Source: Sinohyriopsis cumingii (lineage: Eukaryota > Mollusca > Bivalvia > Unionida > Unionidae). Taken from it: DNA of 64,000 nucleotides. Of this stretch, positions 17,941 to 26,539 are shown one piece after another. The translations under genes were made by a program, and so were the position numbers. Location of the stretch: contig CM068827.1 of assembly GCA_028554795.2 (NCBI GenBank), forward strand, positions 69,245,809 to 69,309,808. Reading direction: 5' to 3'. The notes under the pieces are model-generated. The model was not told where the DNA came from. It did not search any database and saw nothing but the letters and a program-made list of their open reading frames with translations. The stretch's first letter is position 1. The number at the start of each line of letters is the position of its first letter.

Positions 17941-18615
17941 CTATTTAAAAATTGTATCCAACCCAACTCGGTATCGTGTCCGAGGATCATGTATGTTTAT
18001 CGTCACAAACCTGTATGGTTTTCGTTGAGCATGACTAAAGAAATTTCTGAATTTATTAAAGTCCATGTCACCGCCGCACCAAGTTCGATGAATATTTTGT
18101 AACGTGTGTGCGTCAACACCGTTAAACACTGCAAGAACGTTACAGTTATCTCTGATCACTTTCGGAATTTGTGTATACCGTTGAGTTACATAAATCACAT
18201 CAACGTTTTTGTGCCTGCCGCGGGAAAATATCTTGGCTGGATTTAATTGTTTGTCCAACATGATATCGTCATACACGACTAAATTATTAATACTCCCATC
18301 GATATCATCGATACTCGGTGCTTCATCGATATCAGTTATAAAATCAATAACATCTTCGTCGTTTATCGATTTTGCACTTTCGTTAAAATCTTTTAGCACT
18401 TGATAACATCTCTGATCGTCCACAGACGGGGCTATCAAATATAATTTATCCCACTTCATCCACTTCATTATCAAATTAAGTAACAACTGCGTCTTACCTG
18501 ACCCAGATGGACCTATAATAATCATTCGAATTGAATTTGGTAGCACTGAGTTATGTTTGATTGTCTCTCGTCGCTTTGTCGCGGAAAAGTCAGTGATCTC
18601 CATTTGATATATCAT
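17941..18615 (-). CDS. Genome-packaging ATPase (FtsK/HerA, A32-like)
   Basis: The intact 224-residue ATPase translocates element DNA into the capsid. Walker A is GPSGSGKT at residues 35-42 and Walker B is LVVYDD at about 112-117, followed by the sensor-like VIYVTQRYTQIP. Length is usual for Polinton ATPases. It reads toward the left TIR and ends 18 bp from it. The start at 18615 gives an ATG only 9 bp from the ATG of the divergent zinc-ribbon gene; a second in-frame Met at residue 5 (18603) is an alternative start. Compared with the E1 homologue it shares motifs but little else. Confidence 0.93.
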   Translation of the reverse strand: MIYQMEITDFSATKRRETIKHNSVLPNSIRMIIIGPSGSGKTQLLLNLIMKWMKWDKLYLIAPSVDDQRCYQVLKDFNESAKSINDEDVIDFITDIDEAPSIDDIDGSINNLVVYDDIMLDKQLNPAKIFSRGRHKNVDVIYVTQRYTQIPKVIRDNCNVLAVFNGVDAHTLQNIHRTWCGGDMDFNKFRNFFSHAQRKPYRFVTINIHDPRTRYRVGLDTIFK

Positions 18616-18624
18616 AAAATAAAT

Positions 18625-18774
18625 ATGAATTTATATTGTGTGAAATGCCGAGCACATACCCCAAATACGGATACAACAACAATTACAACAAAAAATAATC
18701 GACAAGCGCTTACAGGCAAGTGTGAACGATGTGGCACAAAAATATTTAGATTTATTAAAAAAAAAGGGAGGTGA
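18625..18774 (+). CDS. DUF5679-like zinc-ribbon protein, 49 aa
   Basis: The short protein from ATG at 18625 has two CxxC pairs, YCVKCRAHTP and KCERCGTKIF, with a basic C-terminus IKKKGR. The YCVKC...CxxCG layout fits the DUF5679 zinc ribbon found in adenovirus-like, Polinton and giant-virus genomes, where it is a tiny protein of unknown role. An in-frame upstream ATG at 18553 lies inside the ATPase gene and is unlikely to be used. It overlaps the following PLA2 frame by 53 nt, with a run of nine A inside the overlap. Confidence 0.72.
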   Translation: MNLYCVKCRAHTPNTDTTTITTKNNRQALTGKCERCGTKIFRFIKKKGR

Positions 18775-19123
18775 TATCGCAGCCAAGTTAACAAAGTTAC
18801 CAGGAACACCGTGGGCTAAATACCCAGGAGAAAAACATCTTCCAGGAGATAATTACTGCGGTCCTGGAACCCGACTTGATATCAGACTTGATGACCAAGA
18901 TCAACCAAACCCAGGTGAGTATCCGATAAACGCTATTGATAAGGCGTGTCATGCTCATGATGTAGCTTACCGAAGCAAAGATTTACAACAGCGCCATCTC
19001 GCGGATGTGAAATTAATTCACGCGTTAAATGCCATCCCTGTCAAATCTTTCAAGGAGAGGTTAGCATCCTGGTTAATAAAATCCGCAATGAAATCTAAGC
19101 TTGTATTAGGCGCTGGTAATTAA
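18722..19123 (+). CDS. Parvovirus-type phospholipase A2 domain protein
   Basis: The 133-residue protein has the calcium-binding loop YCGPGTRLD at residues 45-53 and the catalytic H79-D80 within CHAHDVAY, the two signatures of the secreted/viral PLA2 fold in the unique part of parvovirus VP1. In parvoviruses this domain opens the endosomal membrane during entry; Polintons and adintoviruses often encode a homologue. Here it is a stand-alone gene, followed five bases later by the integrase. The only early ATG is inside the preceding zinc-ribbon gene, so expression may depend on reinitiation, leaky scanning or a frame change at the A9 run. No break is seen. Confidence 0.88.
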   Translation: MNDVAQKYLDLLKKKGGDIAAKLTKLPGTPWAKYPGEKHLPGDNYCGPGTRLDIRLDDQDQPNPGEYPINAIDKACHAHDVAYRSKDLQQRHLADVKLIHALNAIPVKSFKERLASWLIKSAMKSKLVLGAGN

Positions 19124-19128
19124 TTATA

Positions 19129-20094
19129 ATGGAGTCGATTTATTATTCCCCAAGCGGATACTGGAGAGGTAACGCGGCAATTAGTAAACTCGCTGAAGCA
19201 GCAAAAGTTACAAAAGTTACTGCTAAAAATTGGTTATCCCGACAGGCAATATGGCAAATTTATCTACCACCGCCTAAACAAATTCACTTCGCGCATTTCG
19301 ATGTTAGTGTGCCAAATGAGGTTCATCAAGCTGATATATTATTTCTGCCACATGATACTATCCGAAGACGCACATACAAGTACGCGTTAACCATAGTTGA
19401 TGTTGCCAGTAGATACAAAAATGCTGAACCGTTAACGACTAAAACAGCATCTGAGGTTGCTTCTGCGTTTGAAAGAATTTATCGGCGAGAACCCGGACCA
19501 CAAGGTGGTCTGCGATGGCCAAATTTATTACAAGTTGATCCTGGCAAAGAATTTCAAGGTGCAGTATCATCGTTGATGAAGCAACATAACGTCACCATCA
19601 GACGAGGACACACTGAAATTCATCGTGATCAGGCAATTGTTGAGCGATTCAATCGAACACTTGCTGAGTGGTTATTTGGATATCAATACGCGAAGGAATT
19701 CATTCAAGATGCGAGATCGCGCGAATGGGTTGCAAGATTACCAAGTGTGATAACTGCGCTAAATAATGAAATTACCCGAACCACCAACATGAAACCTGCC
19801 ATCGCGATCACGAAAAAAAATATACCCGTACGACGTGATTCTTCAGCACAGCCGATACTGGGTAGTGTCACAGTTAGATATTTATATGAACCAGGTGAAC
19901 TTGAAGGTGGTAAACGAAGAGCAGCTGATCCCATCTGGAGTGTTACCAAACACAAGATATCCACCGTGACAAGATCCACTGGCAGACCAGCAATCTATAG
20001 ATTAGATTCAACTGCTCCTCAACGCGGATTCACACGTGAACAACTTCAGGTAATTCCCGAGGACACACAATTACCACCCAAATCACTGAAGTGA
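19129..20094 (+). CDS. Polinton integrase (DDE), without chromodomain
   Basis: The intact 321-residue integrase has a short N-terminal helical domain containing NWLSRQ, then the catalytic core with D69 (HQADILFLP), D137 (QVDPGKEF) and E172 (AIVERFN), the final pair 35 residues apart. The C-terminus has an SH3-like region (about 245-310) but no chromodomain, unlike the E1 integrase. The gene starts 5 bp after the PLA2 stop and ends with TGA. It is unbroken, with all catalytic residues, and would explain the short target duplication flanking the element. Confidence 0.95.
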   Translation: MESIYYSPSGYWRGNAAISKLAEAAKVTKVTAKNWLSRQAIWQIYLPPPKQIHFAHFDVSVPNEVHQADILFLPHDTIRRRTYKYALTIVDVASRYKNAEPLTTKTASEVASAFERIYRREPGPQGGLRWPNLLQVDPGKEFQGAVSSLMKQHNVTIRRGHTEIHRDQAIVERFNRTLAEWLFGYQYAKEFIQDARSREWVARLPSVITALNNEITRTTNMKPAIAITKKNIPVRRDSSAQPILGSVTVRYLYEPGELEGGKRRAADPIWSVTKHKISTVTRSTGRPAIYRLDSTAPQRGFTREQLQVIPEDTQLPPKSLK

Positions 20095-20104
20095 TTTCGA
20101 TCAC

Positions 20105-20374
20105 TTAACTAGCGCTGGCGCCTCTACGTCGATTACACTCAAGACAGGTCAACAAGATATTATCACGTGTATGACCGCGACTGTTATCTTTTCTATCTAC
20201 GGTAAATTGTCTTGAATTTTTATTCTAATACTGCCATAGCATTATACAATTACAGCTCGCACAGTGATTATTCTGCTGCTGTTTCAACGCGTTAATAAAT
20301 TCAACATCAAGATCAAAATCGCGATTATTTTTTTTGTCACTCTGTTTGTAACCGGCTAATTTTTTCTTATTACA
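20105..20374 (-). pseudogene. HNH-like zinc nuclease fragment, in-frame TAG at 20225-20227
   Basis: A minus-strand frame just downstream of and overlapping the helicase 3' end contains HCASCNCIM, then TAG at 20225-20227, then FTVDRKDNSRGHTRDN, LLTCLECNRRRG and TAA at 20105-20107. C-x2-C, then VDRxDN, GHTxDN and CxxCNxxR fit a treble-clef HNH endonuclease of the phage endonuclease VII or RE_HNH type. No in-frame ATG is present upstream, so it was either a C-terminal domain reached by a frame change from the helicase gene or a gene whose start is lost. It is the first of two HNH genes in E2. Confidence 0.6.
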
Positions 20375-22909
20375 TCACCATCGCTGTTGTTTTCATTATT
20401 AATTTTATCAGCGTTTGATTCATCCAAGACAATTCTTCGCAGTTGAGACATTCTTCTGACTCTGGACACAGCTAAGTAGACTAAGTTTGACCATTCGATT
20501 CGATCATCAACGATCCAGACAGTTGTATCAGAGATAGTCAGTCCTTGAGATGAATGAATTGTCATTGCGTATCCTAGCGTCCACGGGGATTTATTTATTT
20601 TTAGTGCATCTTTGACAGCATCGATGTCAACTAGCACAATATCATTCAGTACTAAATTCTGTTTCTCTGTCTTTCCTGGAATATCAACATCTATATTATG
20701 TAACCGCGTATCAGCTGGTCTATAACATAACGGCGTTGGCAACATTGGAAACTTTTTTTGTTGCAACCGAAATAGCTGTTGTTGAAGTGTGTCTCTGACT
20801 ATCTTTCTACTTGCCACTATCAAATCGTCTGCTTTCCACACGCGTAAAAAGTCACTCATCGAAGTTTCAGGAATCATCTCGCGCATAATTTCACATTGAA
20901 TTTTATTCGGTTGTAGCCTGATTAGTGTTTTAAATTCTTTCAACGTTGCATCAAGTGCTCGGTAATCATCAGACACTTCTTCGTAATAATCAACAAAATT
21001 CCTCAGCCAATCATGAGGAGATGCGCCGACAAACGGAGGTGGTTGACCGTGATCGCCGCACATAACCACTGCAGTATTTTTCGTTAGCAGCCAATCAAGA
21101 AATGTTTTTAACGTTTCCAACGGCACCGTACATATCTCATCCCAAATTATTATATCATTGATATATTTTGTTCCCATTCGCTCAGGAGTCCACGTACCGC
21201 CGCTGTATTTGAAAAAGCTGTGATAAGTACAAGAATTGACTCCTCGTTGTTTCATTTCCCTGGCAAGCCTGTGTGTAGGTGTTAGAACAATTATATCCGA
21301 TTTTCCAAATAATTCAATCGCTCGAGTTGTCTTACCAGACCCACCGGGCCCGTTTAAATAAACAGTTTTGTGTCTAGTGATTGGATCATACACAGATGGT
21401 GCGGAAGATATTTCTGGCATCTCGGATTTATAATAATCATCCTCGATTGCAACATCAGCGGATTCACAATACTCGTGTAACATCTCCGCTTTTATTCTCC
21501 ACGAACTCCATTCATCTCCGCCGCAGAATTTCATTATATTGGTCAGTGATTCTGAATATTTTTTATCGATATAAAATGAATCTGTTGCAACTCTGACTGC
21601 GGTGTCAGGAAATCGATTTGCCATCGATAACAAATTTTTAGAAACATAAGCCAGCATTGAAGATCTTAGATGTGTGTATTGAGGCGATTCTCCGTCGATA
21701 TAACTTACAATTGTGCCCAACTTTTTCCCGTCAGACAAGAACACATCCTCCCGATTACAAAATATATTTCTTGCAAACAGCGTCGGCGATTATAAAATCT
21801 AATTCAGCTTCATCGATAATCAACCGCGAGTGATGCATTTTATGATCAAATGCGGCACCCTGAGTAAATTTACCGATTATTCTTCGTCCAAGATCTTTCG
21901 CTGTGCTTTCATTGTTTTTGAGTCTAATCTTGAGAACTTCAGGAGCTCCTTCGCGGATAGCATCAAGAGGAGTTTCTGGACGTGCTCGTGTCCATTCTTC
22001 GATAACTTCATCGAGAGTTACACGTTCTGGTGTTGGTAACCAAACTGAGGTCTGCGGTTGATATGATATGATTGCTTCACTGACGGTCAACGATACCAGT
22101 ATTCCGCTGTCAAGCATATATCGCAATAACACTATTGGTACCCAGCGCTTTTCACTGAAGTGTCTGCCAAACCAAACAAAACAAATCGGATGAAGCCCTT
22201 TAGCAAATTCAAACGAAGTCACACGAGCAAATCCTGTCAAATCAAAATCGGGTAAAACGCCGTTTACGGCAACTCTTGTCATCGAGTTCGTGGGATGTCC
22301 AAACCGCGCAAAGTATTCGCGGCACTCGCCGTTTCCGAGAAAGCTTCCTGGGTAGCAGGCAATCATATCCACGGAAATCATATTCCGGTGGTTATACCGG
22401 GTATTCCATAACCCGCCGTGTCCATACTCGACATAACTTAATTGTATATCCGAGAGAAACTGACTTCGGGTTGGTCTCCACGAATTTCTTTCTCTGGCGG
22501 CGTGAGCGGCAACACTTGGAACTGTAAAACAATTAACCAATAACTGATCAATGTTGTCACTGGAAATGCTAGCATTTCTCACATATTGTTCTGCGAGTTT
22601 TTTCATTTGTTGTTGCAACTATTCCGTCTGGTATAATTCCCCGTTGGGTTTTACAAATTGATCATACTCGGAATCTTCGGAACTCCTAAATAACCACACC
22701 GACAGAGGGTCGGTTTTACTCAGCGTGTAAATAGCATCAAATATATTTCCGCGATAAAATTTGACAACACGATCTCGTGGAAATATTGTAACTGCATCAG
22801 TCCAGGCATGAGAGTTATGATCAATAATTTCAATCGGTGATCCTGACTTTTTATAATGCTTCGAACTATATAATATTTCTCCGGTTAGTGTTTTTACTGT
22901 TATGAACAT
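20356..22909 (-). pseudogene. Divergent B-family DNA polymerase fused to SF1 helicase; TAG at 22619-22621 and frameshift near 21750
   Basis: From ATG at 22909 the frame runs 96 codons to a TAG at 22619-22621, then continues in the same frame to 21755, where register is lost; the rest continues in another frame to TAG at 20356 without an ATG start. Before the frameshift lies polymerase motif A (SVDMIACYPGSF) and a motif B candidate (LGRRIIGKFTQG). After it come the motif C candidate (RVATDSFYI) and then a complete superfamily 1 helicase: GPGGSGKTTRA, IIIWDEI, MCGDHGQPPP, TIHSSQGLT and VSRVRR. About 850 codons in total. I see no exonuclease motifs. Motif C has Ala where the first Asp of DTD is expected. 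The polymerase assignment is moderate, the helicase firm. Confidence 0.75.
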
Positions 22910-23628
22910 TTTAATTTACTTGATAGCACAGCAACATCATTTATTGATGCCCCAGTATCTTTGACTTGCTCAGCCCACGATGTTATTTTTTCACGTCGCA
23001 AATCGGTTAAACCGTTTCCTCGTTTTGCGTTTTTAAAGTGTTCCATTACTCGCTCGGCTACACAATTTAACGTAGTCATTGATGACGTCTTCATCGGGGC
23101 GAGTTTATCAATTTTTGTTTTTTTTACCAGATAGATTCCATAAACGACTGCGGTTACAGGATACGCTCGAGCGTAATATGGTTTATCAATCCCGGTCAGC
23201 ATTCCTGGTTTGGAATCTTTACTTAACAGAATGGTCTTTCCGTTAGCAAGAACAGGGTCGAGTTTGTCACGGATAATCCATTCATCGCCTTCAACGTTGA
23301 CGATAAATTTTATTCTGAAAAAATATTTCTTACTGTGTTCATCGCTTTGATGAATATCAAATAGATAATCAATAATTGTTTTTGCTCGGGCATCAGTCAT
23401 TGTAGCATCGATGATGACCTCATCACCGAGGAAGAGTTCGTCAATGATATTGACTTCGTCAATATCGCGGATAATTTTAAATGACGACCATACATGAGAA
23501 GCGCCGTCGTCGCGAAATTCTTTTTTGCCCTCGTTGATAATATTAAATAGATTAGTTAGATTCCACCGTCGTGAGTCTCTGTTTAGCCTGTCAAGATCGA
23601 ATCTCCCGGCGCCAAATAAACCCTTCAT
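22900..23628 (-). CDS. Unknown 242-aa protein preceding the polymerase-helicase
   Basis: The intact protein from ATG at 23628 is mixed charged, with DIDEVNIIDELFLGDEVIIDATM, a FRIKFIVNVEGDEWIIRDKL segment and a C-terminal helical part. No family is recognised. Its end overlaps the start of the polymerase-helicase gene by ten bases (22900-22909), so the two are likely co-expressed and the product may be a replication partner, for example an ssDNA-binding or terminal protein. A displaced N-terminal polymerase region is the alternative. It shares a 45-bp AT-rich divergent promoter with the Cys-rich gene at 23674. Confidence 0.55.
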   Translation of the reverse strand: MKGLFGAGRFDLDRLNRDSRRWNLTNLFNIINEGKKEFRDDGASHVWSSFKIIRDIDEVNIIDELFLGDEVIIDATMTDARAKTIIDYLFDIHQSDEHSKKYFFRIKFIVNVEGDEWIIRDKLDPVLANGKTILLSKDSKPGMLTGIDKPYYARAYPVTAVVYGIYLVKKTKIDKLAPMKTSSMTTLNCVAERVMEHFKNAKRGNGLTDLRREKITSWAEQVKDTGASINDVAVLSSKLKCS

Positions 23629-23673
23629 ATTATATTTAAGACAAATATTTAAATAAGAAATATTATATATACA
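23629..23673. promoter_or_regulatory. Bidirectional AT-rich promoter
   Basis: Only 45 bp separate two divergent ATGs. The plus side has TATTATATATACAATG; the minus side has AAATATAATATG. Spacing is too short for separate promoters. Confidence 0.45.
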
Positions 23674-23955
23674 ATGAATAAGTGCAAGTGGTTAAAAGTT
23701 GGATCTGTAACAGTCTGTGGTAAGTCCTGCAGAAAAAAATTCTGCGGTGAACACATACAGAGCATCAAACGAGGAAGCACAGGACCCATACCCTGCCTGC
23801 GATGTGGCATTGGTGTCAGAGGTAAAACACAATTATGTGCGGGGTGCGGGGGGAAACGATACCGTGAACTCAAGCGATATTACAATAAAAAAAATAACGG
23901 AGACGCGCTAAAATCCGAGAGTGATTATATAACTAGGTTTTCAAACAAGTTATAA
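23674..23955 (+). CDS. Cys-rich zinc-binding protein, 93 aa
   Basis: Cysteine and histidine spacing is regular: KCKW, VCGKSCRKKFCGEH, PCLRCGIG and LCAGCG. This C..C..C-x2-H, then PCxxCG, then LCxxCG layout is common in short proteins of animal Polintons and probably binds two zinc ions. The C-terminus is basic and Asn-rich. The function is unknown; nucleic-acid binding is plausible. It is followed 25 bp later by the HNH gene on the same strand. Confidence 0.55.
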   Translation: MNKCKWLKVGSVTVCGKSCRKKFCGEHIQSIKRGSTGPIPCLRCGIGVRGKTQLCAGCGGKRYRELKRYYNKKNNGDALKSESDYITRFSNKL

Positions 23956-23980
23956 ATTAGACAAATACATTATTATATAA

Positions 23981-24493
23981 ATGAGCCAAGAAGTTGTCTC
24001 ACATCCAACCATTAAGAATTATGAAGCATCACGTGAGGGAATAGTTAGAAATAGCAGGTTGAAAAAACCAGTTGGTGCTGTTAATAATGCTGGTTATTTA
24101 ATGTTCACTGCTGGGGGTAAAGACTATTATAATCATAGGTTTGTGTTCGAGTGTTTCCGCGGAGAGATCAAAAAAGGTCTTGTAATTGATCACATTGATA
24201 ATAATAAACTTAATAACTCTCTTCAGAATTTGCAAGCCATTACTCCAAGTGAGAATTCTGCACGAGGTAACGCTGGTAAATTTGCAAAAATTCCCAGAGC
24301 TGTAAGATCTCTCAACAAAAATACTAATAAAGAAAATATATTTCGCTCAATGTACTCAGCTGCGAAGTATTTTGGTATTCACTCCCATTCGGTTCATCGT
24401 GTTGCAGAAAATATTATCAAATCAACTTTTTCAAGTAAGTTTGATAGTTGGATTATATTTTCTTATGTAGATAACTCTACAGCGACTGCGTGA
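23981..24493 (+). CDS. HNH endonuclease with NUMOD-like DNA-binding segment
   Basis: The 170-residue protein contains NHRFVFECF, then VIDHIDNNKLNNSLQNLQ, the H...DHxxxNxxNN...NL pattern of HNH_3 homing-type nucleases. The first 55 residues resemble the NUMOD4 lead-in (REGIVRNSR), and residues about 115-140 (SMYSAAKYFGIHSHSVHRV) look like a NUMOD1 helix-turn-helix that recognises DNA. Such free-standing nucleases are selfish passengers in phages and large viruses, or can process replication intermediates. It is open and unbroken. No intron or intein insertion site was recognised near it. Confidence 0.85.
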   Translation: MSQEVVSHPTIKNYEASREGIVRNSRLKKPVGAVNNAGYLMFTAGGKDYYNHRFVFECFRGEIKKGLVIDHIDNNKLNNSLQNLQAITPSENSARGNAGKFAKIPRAVRSLNKNTNKENIFRSMYSAAKYFGIHSHSVHRVAENIIKSTFSSKFDSWIIFSYVDNSTATA

Positions 24494-25398
24494 AAAGTCA
24501 ATGATACAATTATTTCCCCGTTGTCACCTTTACAGGTAACAGCAGACGATATTCTGTACAAGGAAGTAAATAACTTCCCCTTATTTTATCCGTGACAGCG
24601 CAAGAATGATTTTATCCCTTGACGCTGTCAGGAATAAACTCGTATTTATCTTTTTTTTTACAGACAATATCACTATTTTATTACACTTGTTCGGGTTTAT
24701 GGTTCATCTGTATTTTTCACACGATCATATTTAAGAAAATACGTTTTAAACAAATCACGCTGAGCTATTTCTGAACTTTCAGGTATCAGTCGGTTTATAT
24801 ACGATATCGTCCTAATACTATATTGGGGTTTCGAAACCCAACGAAGTTGCACAACTTTCTCCGTTATCGCCCCGTTCCGGGGTGACCTTTTACCCCAAAA
24901 CGGGATTGATTTTCGGGGGTGGGTGTGCAACTTGTTGGACGTAGAATATAACCCCGCATCTGTCTGTGTTGTCTATATGTTTGTACCGTCCCTATTGTAA
25001 ATATTGTAAATACAACTGCTGTAAATATGCTTCTACTGTAAATACAACTGCTGTAAATATGCTTCTACTGTAAATATTGTAAATACTATGTGTTTGTGCC
25101 GTCTTAAGATAAGTTAGAATTAAGTTATACTACTGTGTAAGCTTGCTAAAATGCGGTGGCAATTTAGAAGCTTTACAGATGTAAATACTACATGTTATGT
25201 GTTGTCCCCATATGAGCCTTGCTAGCATATCAAATGGTAAGCTAGGGGGTTCACAAATGGGGAATGTTATTTGGCAGTTTAGGAGCTCATTGGGGCTAGT
25301 GTTTCCGCTCCTGAGTTTGGTAGCCTATCATATGATAAGCTAGAAGCTCAAGGAGATGTGATGTTTTTTATTTTAAATATATAAATATATATAAAAAT
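24494..25398. other. E2 non-coding central region I with hairpins and TGTAAATA repeats
   Basis: No gene seen. A stem GACAGCG...CGCTGTC lies at about 24593-24631. At 24996-25089 the octamer TGTAAATA recurs about seven times within a 32-bp tandem unit. Around 25213-25350 two related GCTAGCATAT/ATATGATAAGCTA inverted motifs occur. This is the largest gap in the element and the best candidate for a control region or for DNA used in replication. Confidence 0.5.
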
Positions 25399-25608
25399 AT
25401 GAATCAAGAAAATATCAATAATGTGATTGATGCTATTAAAAAATTAGAAAAACAAGGATTTAATATATTACTAAATGTTGAAACTATTCTGTCAGATTTT
25501 GAATCATTATACGAAGCTAAATGCGCAGGGCGTTATATTCTTCCTGCTCAATATCGATTCATAAAGATGATCCAAAATAATTTGTATAAATCGCTGGCTA
25601 CAGTATAA
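25399..25608 (+). CDS. Small unknown protein, 69 aa
   Basis: The frame starts with ATG after an A/T-rich leader and reads MNQENINNVIDAIKKLEKQ, a predominantly helical, Asn/Lys/Ile-rich peptide. No family. It is isolated between repeat-rich non-coding stretches and could be a small accessory protein; the helical periodicity and start context support coding. Confidence 0.35.
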   Translation: MNQENINNVIDAIKKLEKQGFNILLNVETILSDFESLYEAKCAGRYILPAQYRFIKMIQNNLYKSLATV

Positions 25609-26257
25609 AAAGCACAAATAAATGAATTTGTTCCACTGTCTCGTGCAATCGAAAAGATCAGGCTGGCACTGGCAGCCGAGTATGAAACAAAGAAGATAAT
25701 AAATAATCGGGTCAGGAAATTAAAGCATTAGATATAATAAAAGAAGATAATAAATAATCGGGTCAGGAAATTAAACCATTGTATGTCCCTTGATAAAATC
25801 AAGGACGCTGTCAATGATGAAATCAAGGATGACTTTGTCACGAATGACGAAGTCATTCACGAGGAAGTAAATACCTCACCTTGATTGCATTTTACTTGGA
25901 AGTGAAATCGAAAGTAAAAAAAAATATTACTTTTTTTTTTACTGCGTAAATTATGCAATTGTCCGATTTCTTTGGTTTTTACTAGCTGATACCCTATCAG
26001 GATTAGCAACGTGGACAATTTCTCTGATTTTTACTAGCAAATACCCCTATGAATCTGTGACTTTGGACTGTTTTGTTGATTTTTACTAGCAATTACCCCT
26101 ATAAATCTGTGACTTTGGACTGTTTTGTTGATTTTCATAGCAAAATACCCCATGAAAATCAGGAAAATTGTCAGTGGTAAAAAAAATATATATAAAGTAA
26201 AATATTTTCAAAGAATTTCTGGGAAAATCCTTTAGGATGGAAATGTTAAAGACATTT
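25609..26257. other. E2 non-coding central region II with direct repeats
   Basis: A 36-bp unit GAAGATAATAAATAATCGGG(...) occurs at about 25692 and 25743. At about 26026-26150 a unit of roughly 52 bp with TTTACTAGCAAATACCCC and GTGACTTTGGACTGTTTTGT is repeated twice plus a partial copy. No gene seen. Confidence 0.6.
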
Positions 26258-26521
26258 CTACTGCAGTATCTTATCGAGATGATCCCGTGAAATGCACGAG
26301 TGAACATAATTGAGGATTTGGTCTGCGTCACAATTAATCATCGTGATATTGTTTTCGCGGAATTGCTTAAGCTGAAATTCTGTCAGTAAAAAATCATCAT
26401 TGCCGTACTTATCGATGATTATTTTAACATAACCCGGTAAATGGTTTCCGGTAAATAATTTTCGGATGAATTCTTCAAGCGCGCTTTTGTCAACGATGGA
26501 ACATTTCACGTGCTGATACAT
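26258..26521 (-). CDS. Unknown 87-aa protein
   Basis: The frame from ATG at 26521 encodes a mixed helical protein with KYGNDDFLLTEFQLKQF and a C-terminal DADQILNYVHSCI. No recognised family. It is the last gene of the long minus-strand capsid cluster, and a nearby acidic gene begins 200 bp upstream. Compact position and absence of stops support coding, but only moderately at this length. Confidence 0.4.
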   Translation of the reverse strand: MYQHVKCSIVDKSALEEFIRKLFTGNHLPGYVKIIIDKYGNDDFLLTEFQLKQFRENNITMINCDADQILNYVHSCISRDHLDKILQ

Positions 26522-26539
26522 TTGCTATGTTATTCGCGT

